Source: Streptomyces sp. SCSIO 30461 (lineage in GTDB: Bacteria > Actinomycetota > Actinomycetes > Streptomycetales > Streptomycetaceae). Taken from it: a stretch of 64,000 bases of DNA. The notes under the pieces are model-generated. The model ran no database searches. It had not been told where the DNA came from and saw nothing but the letters and a program-made list of their open reading frames with translations. Position numbers and translations under genes: made by a program. The DNA is taken from NCBI RefSeq assembly GCF_037023745.1, contig NZ_CP146101.1:6216001-6280000 (forward strand), in the 5' to 3' direction. Within the stretch, counting starts at the first letter, position 1; each line of letters opens with the position of its first letter. Shown in pieces: positions 32,061 to 38,481 of the stretch.

Positions 32061-33031
32061 CGTTCCGGCACGTCCTCGCCGAGTGGCGCAAGATCGCGCT
32101 GCGCCCGGTGACGCTCCTGCTGTTCGCGGTGCTGGCGGTGGGAAGTGTGACCACCGCCTTCTACGCCCAGGACTTCTGGTACGACTCCGAGAAGAACGCA
32201 CGCGTCGGTGTGCAGTACCACGAGAGCGGCGAGAGCTACCGGAACTGTCTGGAGTACAACCCCAAGCTGGGCCCGGCGTATTGCGACCGTCAGGAGGAAG
32301 GCGGACTGCAGAACGCCAGGCAGTGGCTGAGCGACTCGGAGGTGATGGCCACCGAAGCCGCCAGAGGCCAGACGCTCCCAGGAGCTTTCGGCTGGGCGGC
32401 CCAGGCCTTCGCCTCATTCCCGGGACTCCTGGTCGTTCTCCTCCTCGCCGCGTCTTCCATGGGCGGCGAGTACGACAACCGCACCGCCGGGAACCTTCTG
32501 CTGGCCGACCCGAACGTCCGTCGGCACATTCTTGCCAAGGCAGCCGCACTGTGGCTCACCACCGCCGTGGCCCTCTGCTTCGCCGGAGCCTCCGTGGCCG
32601 CGTTCGCAATGGTCAAGGGGCGCCCGGACTACCCGCTGACGGCGTTCTATCCCTCCGCGGGACAGGATCTGGCTCACGGCCTGCGTCTGGTGGGGGGTGC
32701 GCTTCTCGCCACGGCGGTGTGGAGTCTTGTCGCCGTCGCGCTCGCCTCGTGGTCGCGCAACCGCGTCGGCGGCACGCTGCGGGCAGGAGCGGTCCTGGTG
32801 GTTCTGATGCTCGGATCGGGGATCACCTGGTTGTGGGAGTGGCTGCCCGGCGGAGTGCTCGCCGAGGTGATGGACTTCCGTCCCGGTCATGTCCTGTGGA
32901 ACGTGTGGTGGGGGCCTGCATCGGATGGCGGAGTGCCCCTGATGGTGCGGGCCGTGCCCGCCCTCCTGGTCACCGCCTTGGGGATCGCGTGGGTCGTTCG
33001 CAGGGCCGGACGCGGGAACGAGGTCACATGA
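32054..33031 (+). CDS. ABC transporter permease 1
   Basis: 325 residues. One N-terminal helix is followed by a large external loop of about 90 residues with two Cys, then five helices (from about residue 120). SMGGEYDNRTAGNLL recalls the conserved loop of ABC-2 permeases. It pairs with the upstream ATPase and the overlapping downstream permease (ATGA overlap). Confidence 0.8.
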   Translation: MVTFRHVLAEWRKIALRPVTLLLFAVLAVGSVTTAFYAQDFWYDSEKNARVGVQYHESGESYRNCLEYNPKLGPAYCDRQEEGGLQNARQWLSDSEVMATEAARGQTLPGAFGWAAQAFASFPGLLVVLLLAASSMGGEYDNRTAGNLLLADPNVRRHILAKAAALWLTTAVALCFAGASVAAFAMVKGRPDYPLTAFYPSAGQDLAHGLRLVGGALLATAVWSLVAVALASWSRNRVGGTLRAGAVLVVLMLGSGITWLWEWLPGGVLAEVMDFRPGHVLWNVWWGPASDGGVPLMVRAVPALLVTALGIAWVVRRAGRGNEVT

Positions 33032-33837
33032 CGATCTGGCACGCCGAACTGCGCAAGGCCGCGTCCCCCGCCGTCCTCGTCACGGCCGCGGTCGTCGCAG
33101 CCGTCGCCGCGGTCATGGCCCTGTACGGCTACAGGGACGCCTACCGGCACTTCCGCGACAGCGCCTCCGTCACGATGATCGACGACCCGGCAGGCGCCCT
33201 GGTGGCCGCGTCCCAGCAGACCGGGACGTTTCTCGGCCTGGCCGTGATCAGTGTCCTGGCCGGGGTGCTGTACGCGGACGAGTGCCAGTCCGGGACCTGG
33301 CCTTCCCTGCTGCTGAGCAGGCCCGGTCGGGTTCGTCTGATCGCGGTGAAGATCTGCTGCGCCCTGATGACGGCACTCGCGTTCACCCTTCTGCTCGGCC
33401 TGCTGCTGCTTGCGGTCGGACAACTCGCGGCCTCGGTGACCGGTTTCCGTACCACCGCCGGCCCGGGCTGGGACGCAGCCGCTGCGGCGCTGGCCAAGGG
33501 CCTGGTGGTGCAAGCCGTGTTCGCCGCCATGGCGTTCGCGTTCGCCTCCTTGACGCGGACCGCCCTCGGCACCGCGGCCGGGACGCTCGGACCCGTGATC
33601 GTCCTCGCGCCGCTCGTCGGCATCGACCAGATCACCCCGGTCCATCCCCAGGCCTGGGCCGCCTCATGGCTACGGCTCCAGGACGACGCCCAGTACTCCC
33701 TCTACCTGTGGACCAGGGAACCCTCCTCATCCGCGGTAGCACCGAGCATCGCCGCCCTCCTCGCTCTCGGCGCCGTCCACGTCGGCGTCATCGCCCTCGC
33801 GAGCAGAGGTGACCGGCTGTTCCGCCCGGCGGACTGA
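33028..33837 (+). CDS. ABC transporter permease 2
   Basis: 269 residues with six helices. The first extracytoplasmic loop has YRHFRDSASV, and ADECQSGTWPSLLLSRPGRVRLIAVK is the ABC-2-type loop after helix 2. ATG 33028 overlaps the previous stop. With permease 1 and the ATPase it gives a LanFEG-like three-gene pump; cargo unknown. Confidence 0.8.
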   Translation: MTIWHAELRKAASPAVLVTAAVVAAVAAVMALYGYRDAYRHFRDSASVTMIDDPAGALVAASQQTGTFLGLAVISVLAGVLYADECQSGTWPSLLLSRPGRVRLIAVKICCALMTALAFTLLLGLLLLAVGQLAASVTGFRTTAGPGWDAAAAALAKGLVVQAVFAAMAFAFASLTRTALGTAAGTLGPVIVLAPLVGIDQITPVHPQAWAASWLRLQDDAQYSLYLWTREPSSSAVAPSIAALLALGAVHVGVIALASRGDRLFRPAD

Positions 33838-33899
33838 CACCGTCAACCGACGCGGGCAGATCGCGCCGCACGCCGTACCTGCGGCAGGAGAAGCGGACG

Positions 33900-33968
33900 A
33901 CACTCGTGTCCATGGGCGTCGTGGAGGAACAGCCCGAACCACCGCCGGACCCGGTGCCCGAGGAGTAG
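33900..33968 (+). pseudogene. Duplicated tail of the 45-residue gene at 30510
   Basis: Translates as TLVSMGVVEEQPEPPPDPVPEE before a stop, aligned with the end of the 30510-30647 product; upstream similarity stops after a few bases. The terminator after it also resembles the one at 30651-30680 in position and flanking bases (GAGGAGTAGCAGA before, TTCTTGCTGT after). Confidence 0.65.
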
Positions 33969-33971
33969 CAG

Positions 33972-33997
33972 AGCCCCCAGCCTTCGGGCTAGGGGCT
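33972..33997 (+). terminator. Terminator with TTCG tetraloop
   Basis: An 11-nt arm pairs with 33987-33997 around TTCG (one C-A mismatch). It ends the ABC cassette. Confidence 0.7.
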
Positions 33998-34052
33998 TCT
34001 TGCTGTGCGTGGCTCGGGCGGCAGCGCTCTCGACCTTCGCCACGGCGGGATC

Positions 34053-34223
34053 CTACGCCGCGAGCTCCTGCTCGCCGCGCGCACGCTCCGATCGTTCCGC
34101 CGCGGCCCACTCGACCACCAAGCACTGATAGCGGACCTCGTCCTCGACGGCCAGTTGGCCGCCCGCCCACAGGGCCCGAATCTCTTGGTTGATCTGGTCC
34201 GCAGACCGCCCCGCCCCTGTCAT
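34053..34223 (-). CDS. Small conserved protein, paralogue of the one at 21107
   Basis: 56 residues: SADQINQEIRALWAGGQLAV, EDEVRYQCLVVEWAAAE. It aligns with residues 13-52 of the 21107-21304 product. Function unknown. ATG 34223 is supported by the shared leaderless promoter. It lies inside the integrated element near the right att site, while its paralogue is chromosomal. Confidence 0.6.
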   Translation of the reverse strand: MTGAGRSADQINQEIRALWAGGQLAVEDEVRYQCLVVEWAAAERSERARGEQELAA

Positions 34224-34230
34224 GCGATCA

Positions 34231-34253
34231 AGGCTACGGGGCAGGGCTGACAA
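34231..34253 (-). promoter_or_regulatory. Conserved leaderless promoter, second copy
   Basis: TTGTCAG, 10 bp, TAGCCT, 7 bp, ATG (minus strand), exactly the spacing seen at 21312-21334. Confidence 0.6.
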
Positions 34254-34403
34254 GGTCTCATCCAACGAGGGGGGTCGCCGCTGTATACGGTCCTCACCTG
34301 CTGGTTCCCTCATGATCCGTTGGGGGATTCTTAGGGGCCGAGGCTCCGTAGCGAGACTGGGAATGCGCGTAGTAAGACCGTAGTCAGGGTGTAGTGAAAC
34401 GGG

Positions 34404-34442
34404 GAAGGCCCAGGCCGAGCATGTGCTCTGACCTGGGCCTTC
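34404..34442 (-). terminator. Terminator now serving tRNA-Val (element-derived)
   Basis: An 11-bp stem (34404-34414 / 34432-34442) with an inner GAGCA/TGCTC pair. It lies 26 bp after the tRNA 3' end, inside the element. Confidence 0.65.
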
Positions 34443-34467
34443 ATCGACCAGTCACCTGGTCAAAAGC

Positions 34468-34510
34468 GTGGGCGCGGACGGTTTCGAACCGCCGACATCT
34501 GCTTTGTAAG
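34468..34510. repeat. Right attachment-site repeat (within intact tRNA-Val)
   Basis: 43 bases identical to 25990-26032; all but one base lie inside the intact tRNA gene. Confidence 0.85.
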
Positions 34511-34540
34511 AGCAGCGCTCTACCCCTGAGCTACGCACCC
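34469..34540 (-). tRNA. tRNA-Val, anticodon UAC
   Basis: 72 bases. Acceptor GGGTGCG pairs with CGCGCCC (one G-U), the D-arm has AGCTCAGGGGTAGAGCG, the anticodon stem-loop CTGCT-CTTACAA-AGCAG gives anticodon TAC, and the T-arm GGCGG-TTCGAAA-CCGTC is normal. Discriminator A; no encoded CCA. It is the insertion site of the element to its left. Confidence 0.93.
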
Positions 34541-34662
34541 GCAATGAGGCAACAGCGTACATGGCCCATGGGTGGATCCCGCAAACCGGATCCGGCGCCG
34601 GCCGACGCGCGGGACGGGAGGGGGTAACCCCACCACATAGCGACGGGTGGGCGTTCCTGGGG

Positions 34663-35188
34663 AGCGGGCCGGATCCGGTGTGGGAGCTGCGGGGCGGGAC
34701 GCTGAGGCTCGAGGTGGATTGCGACGGCGTGGTGACCGACTGCGAGGCTCGGCATTCGGTGCAGGTGCCGCGTGGGGTCGCGGTGACCGTGCGGGGGACA
34801 ACGGGAGCGTGGAGGCGAGCGGGTTCGACACGGCGCCCGCGGTGCGGGCGGACAACGGGCGGGTGTCCGCGCGGAACTCCAGCGGGCCGCTGGAGCTGAC
34901 CAGCGACAACGGTGAGATCACCGGGGAGGGGATCACGTCGCGCACCGTGTCCGCGCGGTCGGACAACGGCACCGTGTGGCTGGGCTTCGCCGAGGACCCG
35001 GACCTCGTGGACGGGGAGTGCGACAACGGCGCGATCAGTATCAAGGTGCCGGGGGCCGGGCGTACAAGGTGTCCGTGTCGGCGGACAACGGGGATACCTC
35101 GGTGGATGTGCGGCAGGACGAGCGCAGCGCGCACATCATCAACGCGAAGTGCGACAACGGCGAGATTTCCGTGCGAACGGCGAACTGA
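34663..35188 (+). pseudogene. DUF4097 beta-repeat protein, two frameshifts
   Basis: The protein reads through three frames: ...CEARHSVQVPRGVAVTV, then SVEASGFDTAPAVRADNGRV...SDNGEI...CDNGAISIKVPGAG, then YKVSVSADNGDTSVDVRQDE...CDNGEISVRTAN. Repeated DNG turns mark the right-handed beta-repeat of DUF4097 (adhesin-like). Both shifts (about 34796 and 35058) are explained by one missing G in a run of G. Either the gene is dead or these are sequencing errors. A proper N-terminus is not evident. Confidence 0.65.
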
Positions 35189-35260
35189 TGGGCTCGTGTT
35201 TTCGTCCATAGCTGGTGGAAGAATTGAACCGGCAGAGCGGACACGGCACGGGAGCGGGAT

Positions 35261-36640
35261 GTGAGGCTGACACACACGCGGGCGCACGCCGGAGCGAAGG
35301 CCCGTGCGAGTGTCGCGCGCGATGTGCTGGCGCTGGTGCTGTGGCCTGTTCCGTTGCTGTTCATGGCCACCGCCGCGCTGCCCCTCTCGCTCTCCGGTGG
35401 CGGTACGCGCCGCTGGTTCGGAGGGCGTGCCGACAGCCAGCGGGCCGAGGCCCAGGCGGCGAAGGATGCCGCCGCGGCCGCGTTCTACGAGCTGGACACC
35501 GCCCAGCGTGATCTGCGGATCTCGATCGAGACGATCACGGCCGTGGACAGCTCGCCGGAAGCCCGGCGGGTCGCGGCGGCGTTCGCCGCGCTGGGGCGGC
35601 GGATCGACGAGGTCAGCCATGGGTACATCACGGCCGTCGACGCGCACGATCTGGACCGGGACGATCTCGACGCCTCCGTGGCGGCTCGGGCGCGCGGCGA
35701 GCTGACCAGGGCGAAGGACGAGCTGGTACGGGTCAGGGGCGAGCTGGAGCGGTTCGCGCAGGGGCTCGGGCCGCTGCTCGACACGGCGGAGACACAGCTG
35801 GCCAGGCTCGCACCCGCCGTGGAGCGGGCCCGGCAGGCGCTGCTCGGTGCGAGCAACGCGCTCGACGCGGTACGGGGCTCCGGGCTGCGTGCGGACGACC
35901 TGGCTGCCCGGCTGGCCGCGCTGGCGCCCGAGCTGACGAGGCTGAACGAGGGTGCCGGGCGGCACGGGGTCACAGAGACGTTGCAGCGTGCCGACCGGGT
36001 CGTGCGGGACGCGGAGGCGGTGCGCGGGGAGGCGGAGCGGCTGCCGGAGCGGGCGGCCGAGATCGACAAGCGCCTGGTGTCGCTGCGCACCAGGGCCCAG
36101 GCACTGACGACCCGGGCGAGCGGTGTCGAGCCCGTACTCAGTGAATTGCGCCGCCGCTACAGCGCGGCCTGCTGGCAGGACCTCCAACCCGTACCCGCAC
36201 AGGCCGCCGAGCATGTGCGGCTGGCCGAGGAGAAGCTCGGTGAGGCCGGCAAGGCGCGCACCGAGCAGCGCTGGCCGGATGCGACGGCTCTGCTCGGGAC
36301 CGTGCGTGCGCTGCTGAACAGCACCGATGAGGCCGTGTCGGCGGCGGGTGACCGGTTGCGGCGGCTGGACGCGGTCGCGAAGGACCCGAAGCAGGAGATC
36401 GAACGCACCCGGTTCGCGATCCGGGACGCCCAGCGGCTCGCGATGCAGGGGCGAGTCACGCCCGATCCGCGCCACGCACGGCCGCTGGACGAGGCCGTGA
36501 CACGGCTGGACCGGGCGATCGCCGGTCTCGAAGGGCGCCACCCCGACTACTGGCACTTCCTGGTGGAGACGGAAGCCGTACGGGAGAGCGTCACCCATGC
36601 GGTCGAACAGATTCGCGAGGATCGCAGCGGCGGGGCCTGA
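35261..36640 (+). CDS. Membrane-anchored long coiled-coil protein
   Basis: 459 residues. One helix at about 22-45 (DVLALVLWPVPLLFMATAALPL) is followed by more than 380 residues of Ala/Arg/Glu-rich helix with heptads (e.g. 140-190, 240-290), giving extended coiled coils and a C-terminal conserved HPDYWHFLVETEAVRESV. No enzymatic motif. It lies upstream of the Ter locus; a scaffold or envelope-tethering role is a guess. GTG 35261 is the probable start, after an AGCGGGA stretch. Confidence 0.65.
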   Translation: MRLTHTRAHAGAKARASVARDVLALVLWPVPLLFMATAALPLSLSGGGTRRWFGGRADSQRAEAQAAKDAAAAAFYELDTAQRDLRISIETITAVDSSPEARRVAAAFAALGRRIDEVSHGYITAVDAHDLDRDDLDASVAARARGELTRAKDELVRVRGELERFAQGLGPLLDTAETQLARLAPAVERARQALLGASNALDAVRGSGLRADDLAARLAALAPELTRLNEGAGRHGVTETLQRADRVVRDAEAVRGEAERLPERAAEIDKRLVSLRTRAQALTTRASGVEPVLSELRRRYSAACWQDLQPVPAQAAEHVRLAEEKLGEAGKARTEQRWPDATALLGTVRALLNSTDEAVSAAGDRLRRLDAVAKDPKQEIERTRFAIRDAQRLAMQGRVTPDPRHARPLDEAVTRLDRAIAGLEGRHPDYWHFLVETEAVRESVTHAVEQIREDRSGGA

Positions 36641-36724
36641 CCCGGGCTGATTTGTCGGGGCCGTGGTGCGGGCGGATGCTGTAGGGAACATGGAGGAACG
36701 TACGTACGGCCGAAGGGGGCCGCT

Positions 36725-37297
36725 ATGGCATCCACCCACGTACAGGGGACCTCTCAGCGCAAGGGCGGCATCCGTGTCGTGCTGGACGAGCATCTGCCCG
36801 TCGACCACCGCCTGAGCCAGGTCTACCGAATCGGCGCCGGGGTCATGGGACTGATCCTGGTGGCCTTCGGGATCCTGGGCCTGACCCGCAACATCGGCTT
36901 CTTCGACATCGGCGACTCGACCGTCGCCGGTCTCAGCACGAACGGTGCGCTGAGTGTGCTGTCCATCCTGGTCGGGCTGCTGCTCTTCGTCGGCATGGTC
37001 ATCGGGGGGAACTTCGCCTCCACGCTGAACATGGTGCTCGGCATCCTGTTCATCCTGAACGGCTTCATCGGCCTCGGGATGCTGGACACCGAGATCAACT
37101 TCCTGAACTTCAAGATCCAGAACGTGATCTTCAGTTTCGTCGTCGGGATCCTGCTGATGTGGTTCGGGATGTACGGCAGAGTCGGCAGCGCCCTCCCGCA
37201 CGACAACCCCTACTGGAAGGCCCGCCACCCCGATGAGGCGGCGGCGGAGGAAAGGCTACGCAGGGAACGGCGGGGAGCCGCGGGGAGCGGCGGCTAA
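36725..37297 (+). CDS. DUF4383-like four-helix membrane protein
   Basis: 190 residues with four hydrophobic segments between about 35 and 155: YRIGAGVMGLILVAFGILGL, LSVLSILVGLLLFVGMVIGG, TLNMVLGILFILNGFIGLG and VIFSFVVGILLMWFGMYGR. The spacing and NMVLG...NGFIGL resemble DUF4383 proteins. Function unknown. AAGGGGG precedes ATG 36725. A short basic C-terminal tail is cytoplasmic. Confidence 0.72.
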   Translation: MASTHVQGTSQRKGGIRVVLDEHLPVDHRLSQVYRIGAGVMGLILVAFGILGLTRNIGFFDIGDSTVAGLSTNGALSVLSILVGLLLFVGMVIGGNFASTLNMVLGILFILNGFIGLGMLDTEINFLNFKIQNVIFSFVVGILLMWFGMYGRVGSALPHDNPYWKARHPDEAAAEERLRRERRGAAGSGG

Positions 37298-37307
37298 TCT
37301 GTGGGGC

Positions 37308-37529
37308 ATGCCCCGTTACGAGTACCGCTGCCGCTCCTGCGACGACACCTTCGAGCTGAGCCGGCCCATGGCCGAGTCCGGCGACCCGGCCGTCTGCCCG
37401 GACGGGCACGGCGACACCGTCAAGCTGCTGTCAGCCGTCGCCGTGGGAGGCTCCAGCGCCGCCGCCCCGGCCGCCTCCAGCGGAGGCGGCCGGGGCGGCG
37501 GCTGCTGCGGCGGGGGCTGCTGCGGCTGA
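37308..37529 (+). CDS. FmdB-family zinc-ribbon regulator-like protein
   Basis: 73 residues. MPRYEYRCRSCDDTFEL and a later CPDGH give the four-ligand zinc ribbon of the FmdB family (putative regulatory proteins). The last 20 residues are unusual: Gly-rich ending with two CCGGG-like Cys-Gly clusters, which could bind metal. ATG 37308 starts 10 bp after the membrane-protein stop, so the two are probably co-transcribed. Confidence 0.83.
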   Translation: MPRYEYRCRSCDDTFELSRPMAESGDPAVCPDGHGDTVKLLSAVAVGGSSAAAPAASSGGGRGGGCCGGGCCG

Positions 37530-37563
37530 CGCGCGGTCCGTCGTCCCGCCGCGCTGACGTCGC

Positions 37564-38481
37564 CTACCTCGCCACAGGCGCCTCGGCCGTGCCCGGTGCC
37601 GGGCCGGGCGCCGGTACGGTCGCCTTCACGCGGGACCGCGGCTGCTGCGCGATGGCCGTCAGGCGGCGCAGGATCTCCTCGCCCGCCAGGACACCCGACT
37701 GCGGGACCGCGGTGACCTGCGCCGCCGTCCAGCCGGTTTCGGCGAGCTCCCCGTGCGACGGGCGGAAGGCCTGGTCGGCGGCCAGCAGCAGATCGGCGTC
37801 GAGCAGCGAGTCACCGGCGGCCAGGACAGTCTCGGCGCCGGTACGCCGCGCCAGTTCGCGGACCGCCGCGCTCTTGGTGAGGGGCTTCGGGACCGCGTAG
37901 ATCTTGCGACCCTGGAGGGAGACCGTCCAGCCTCGCGGCTCCGCCCACGCGGCCAGCTCGTCGGTCCACCCCTCGGGGAGCAGCCCTCGTTCGATCACGA
38001 GGTACGCGAAGAGCTTCTCGGCGACCCGCTCCTTGAGCACCCACGCGGGGTCGGCGGTCGCCCGAAGGTGCCGGCGGACCTCGTCCAGCGGGGCGCACTC
38101 ACCCGTGAGCCGGGTCGTGACCGTGCGCTGCCAGTCGGGGTCGGAGACACCGTCCACCAGGAGATGCCCGCCGTTGGCGCAGATCGCGTACTTCGGCGCG
38201 GGTCCTGGGAGGCGGATGCGCCCGTACTGCTCACGGGTACGGGTGGTCGTCGGGACGAACACCGAGCCGCGGGCCAGTGCGGTGAGCAGGCCCGCCGCCG
38301 TCTCGGTGACATACGACAGGGGCTTGTGCTTGTGCGTCTCCACGCACAGCAGCCGGGGCGCCTCGGGGTCAGGCATGGTGAGATGGAGCGCCGCCGCGGA
38401 GTAGATCAGCGTGCGGTCGAGATCGCTGGCGATCAGGCAGTTCACGTTCACATCCATGGTCACGTCCGCGTTCGCACTCAC
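37564..38481 (-). CDS. HAD-family hydrolase of the Ter-associated cluster
   Basis: 305 residues. Motif I ASDLDRTLIYS has both Asp; PTTTRTREQYGRI is motif II; the late LAAGDSLLDADLL carries the acidic motif IV, with Lys in KPLTKSAAV as motif III. It is the last gene of a three-gene overlapping operon (4-bp GTGA overlap with the PRTase gene). Comparative genomics has proposed that such clusters make or modify a nucleoside-like metabolite linked to TerD stress responses. The start is GTG 38481. Confidence 0.82.
   Translation of the reverse strand: MSANADVTMDVNVNCLIASDLDRTLIYSAAALHLTMPDPEAPRLLCVETHKHKPLSYVTETAAGLLTALARGSVFVPTTTRTREQYGRIRLPGPAPKYAICANGGHLLVDGVSDPDWQRTVTTRLTGECAPLDEVRRHLRATADPAWVLKERVAEKLFAYLVIERGLLPEGWTDELAAWAEPRGWTVSLQGRKIYAVPKPLTKSAAVRELARRTGAETVLAAGDSLLDADLLLAADQAFRPSHGELAETGWTAAQVTAVPQSGVLAGEEILRRLTAIAQQPRSRVKATVPAPGPAPGTAEAPVAR

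Larger units (their letters stand above)
25990..34540. mobile_element. Integrated element at tRNA-Val(UAC), degenerate AICE-like island
   Basis: A 43-bp identical direct repeat bounds the region (25990-26032 and 34468-34510), formed by the 3' part of a tRNA-Val gene that is intact only at the right end. Such att duplications mark site-specific integration. Inside are a NUDIX/GntR pair like pif/korSA of pSAM2, a frameshifted AICE core gene, phage-like small genes, an SBD-HNH nuclease, a colicin-immunity-like gene and an ABC transporter cassette. No integrase, excisionase, replication or FtsK-type transfer gene was found, so the element is probably immobile alone. Confidence 0.75.

Noticed and set aside
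26142..34223. Integrase or excisionase gene for the tRNA-Val element
   Set aside because: No ORF shows tyrosine- or serine-recombinase motifs; the genes beside both att sites are an HNH nuclease and a small unknown protein.
34520..37228. Very long minus-strand ORF of 902 codons
   Set aside because: Antisense shadow of the coiled-coil and membrane-protein genes; no domain, low-complexity His/Arg/Leu composition.
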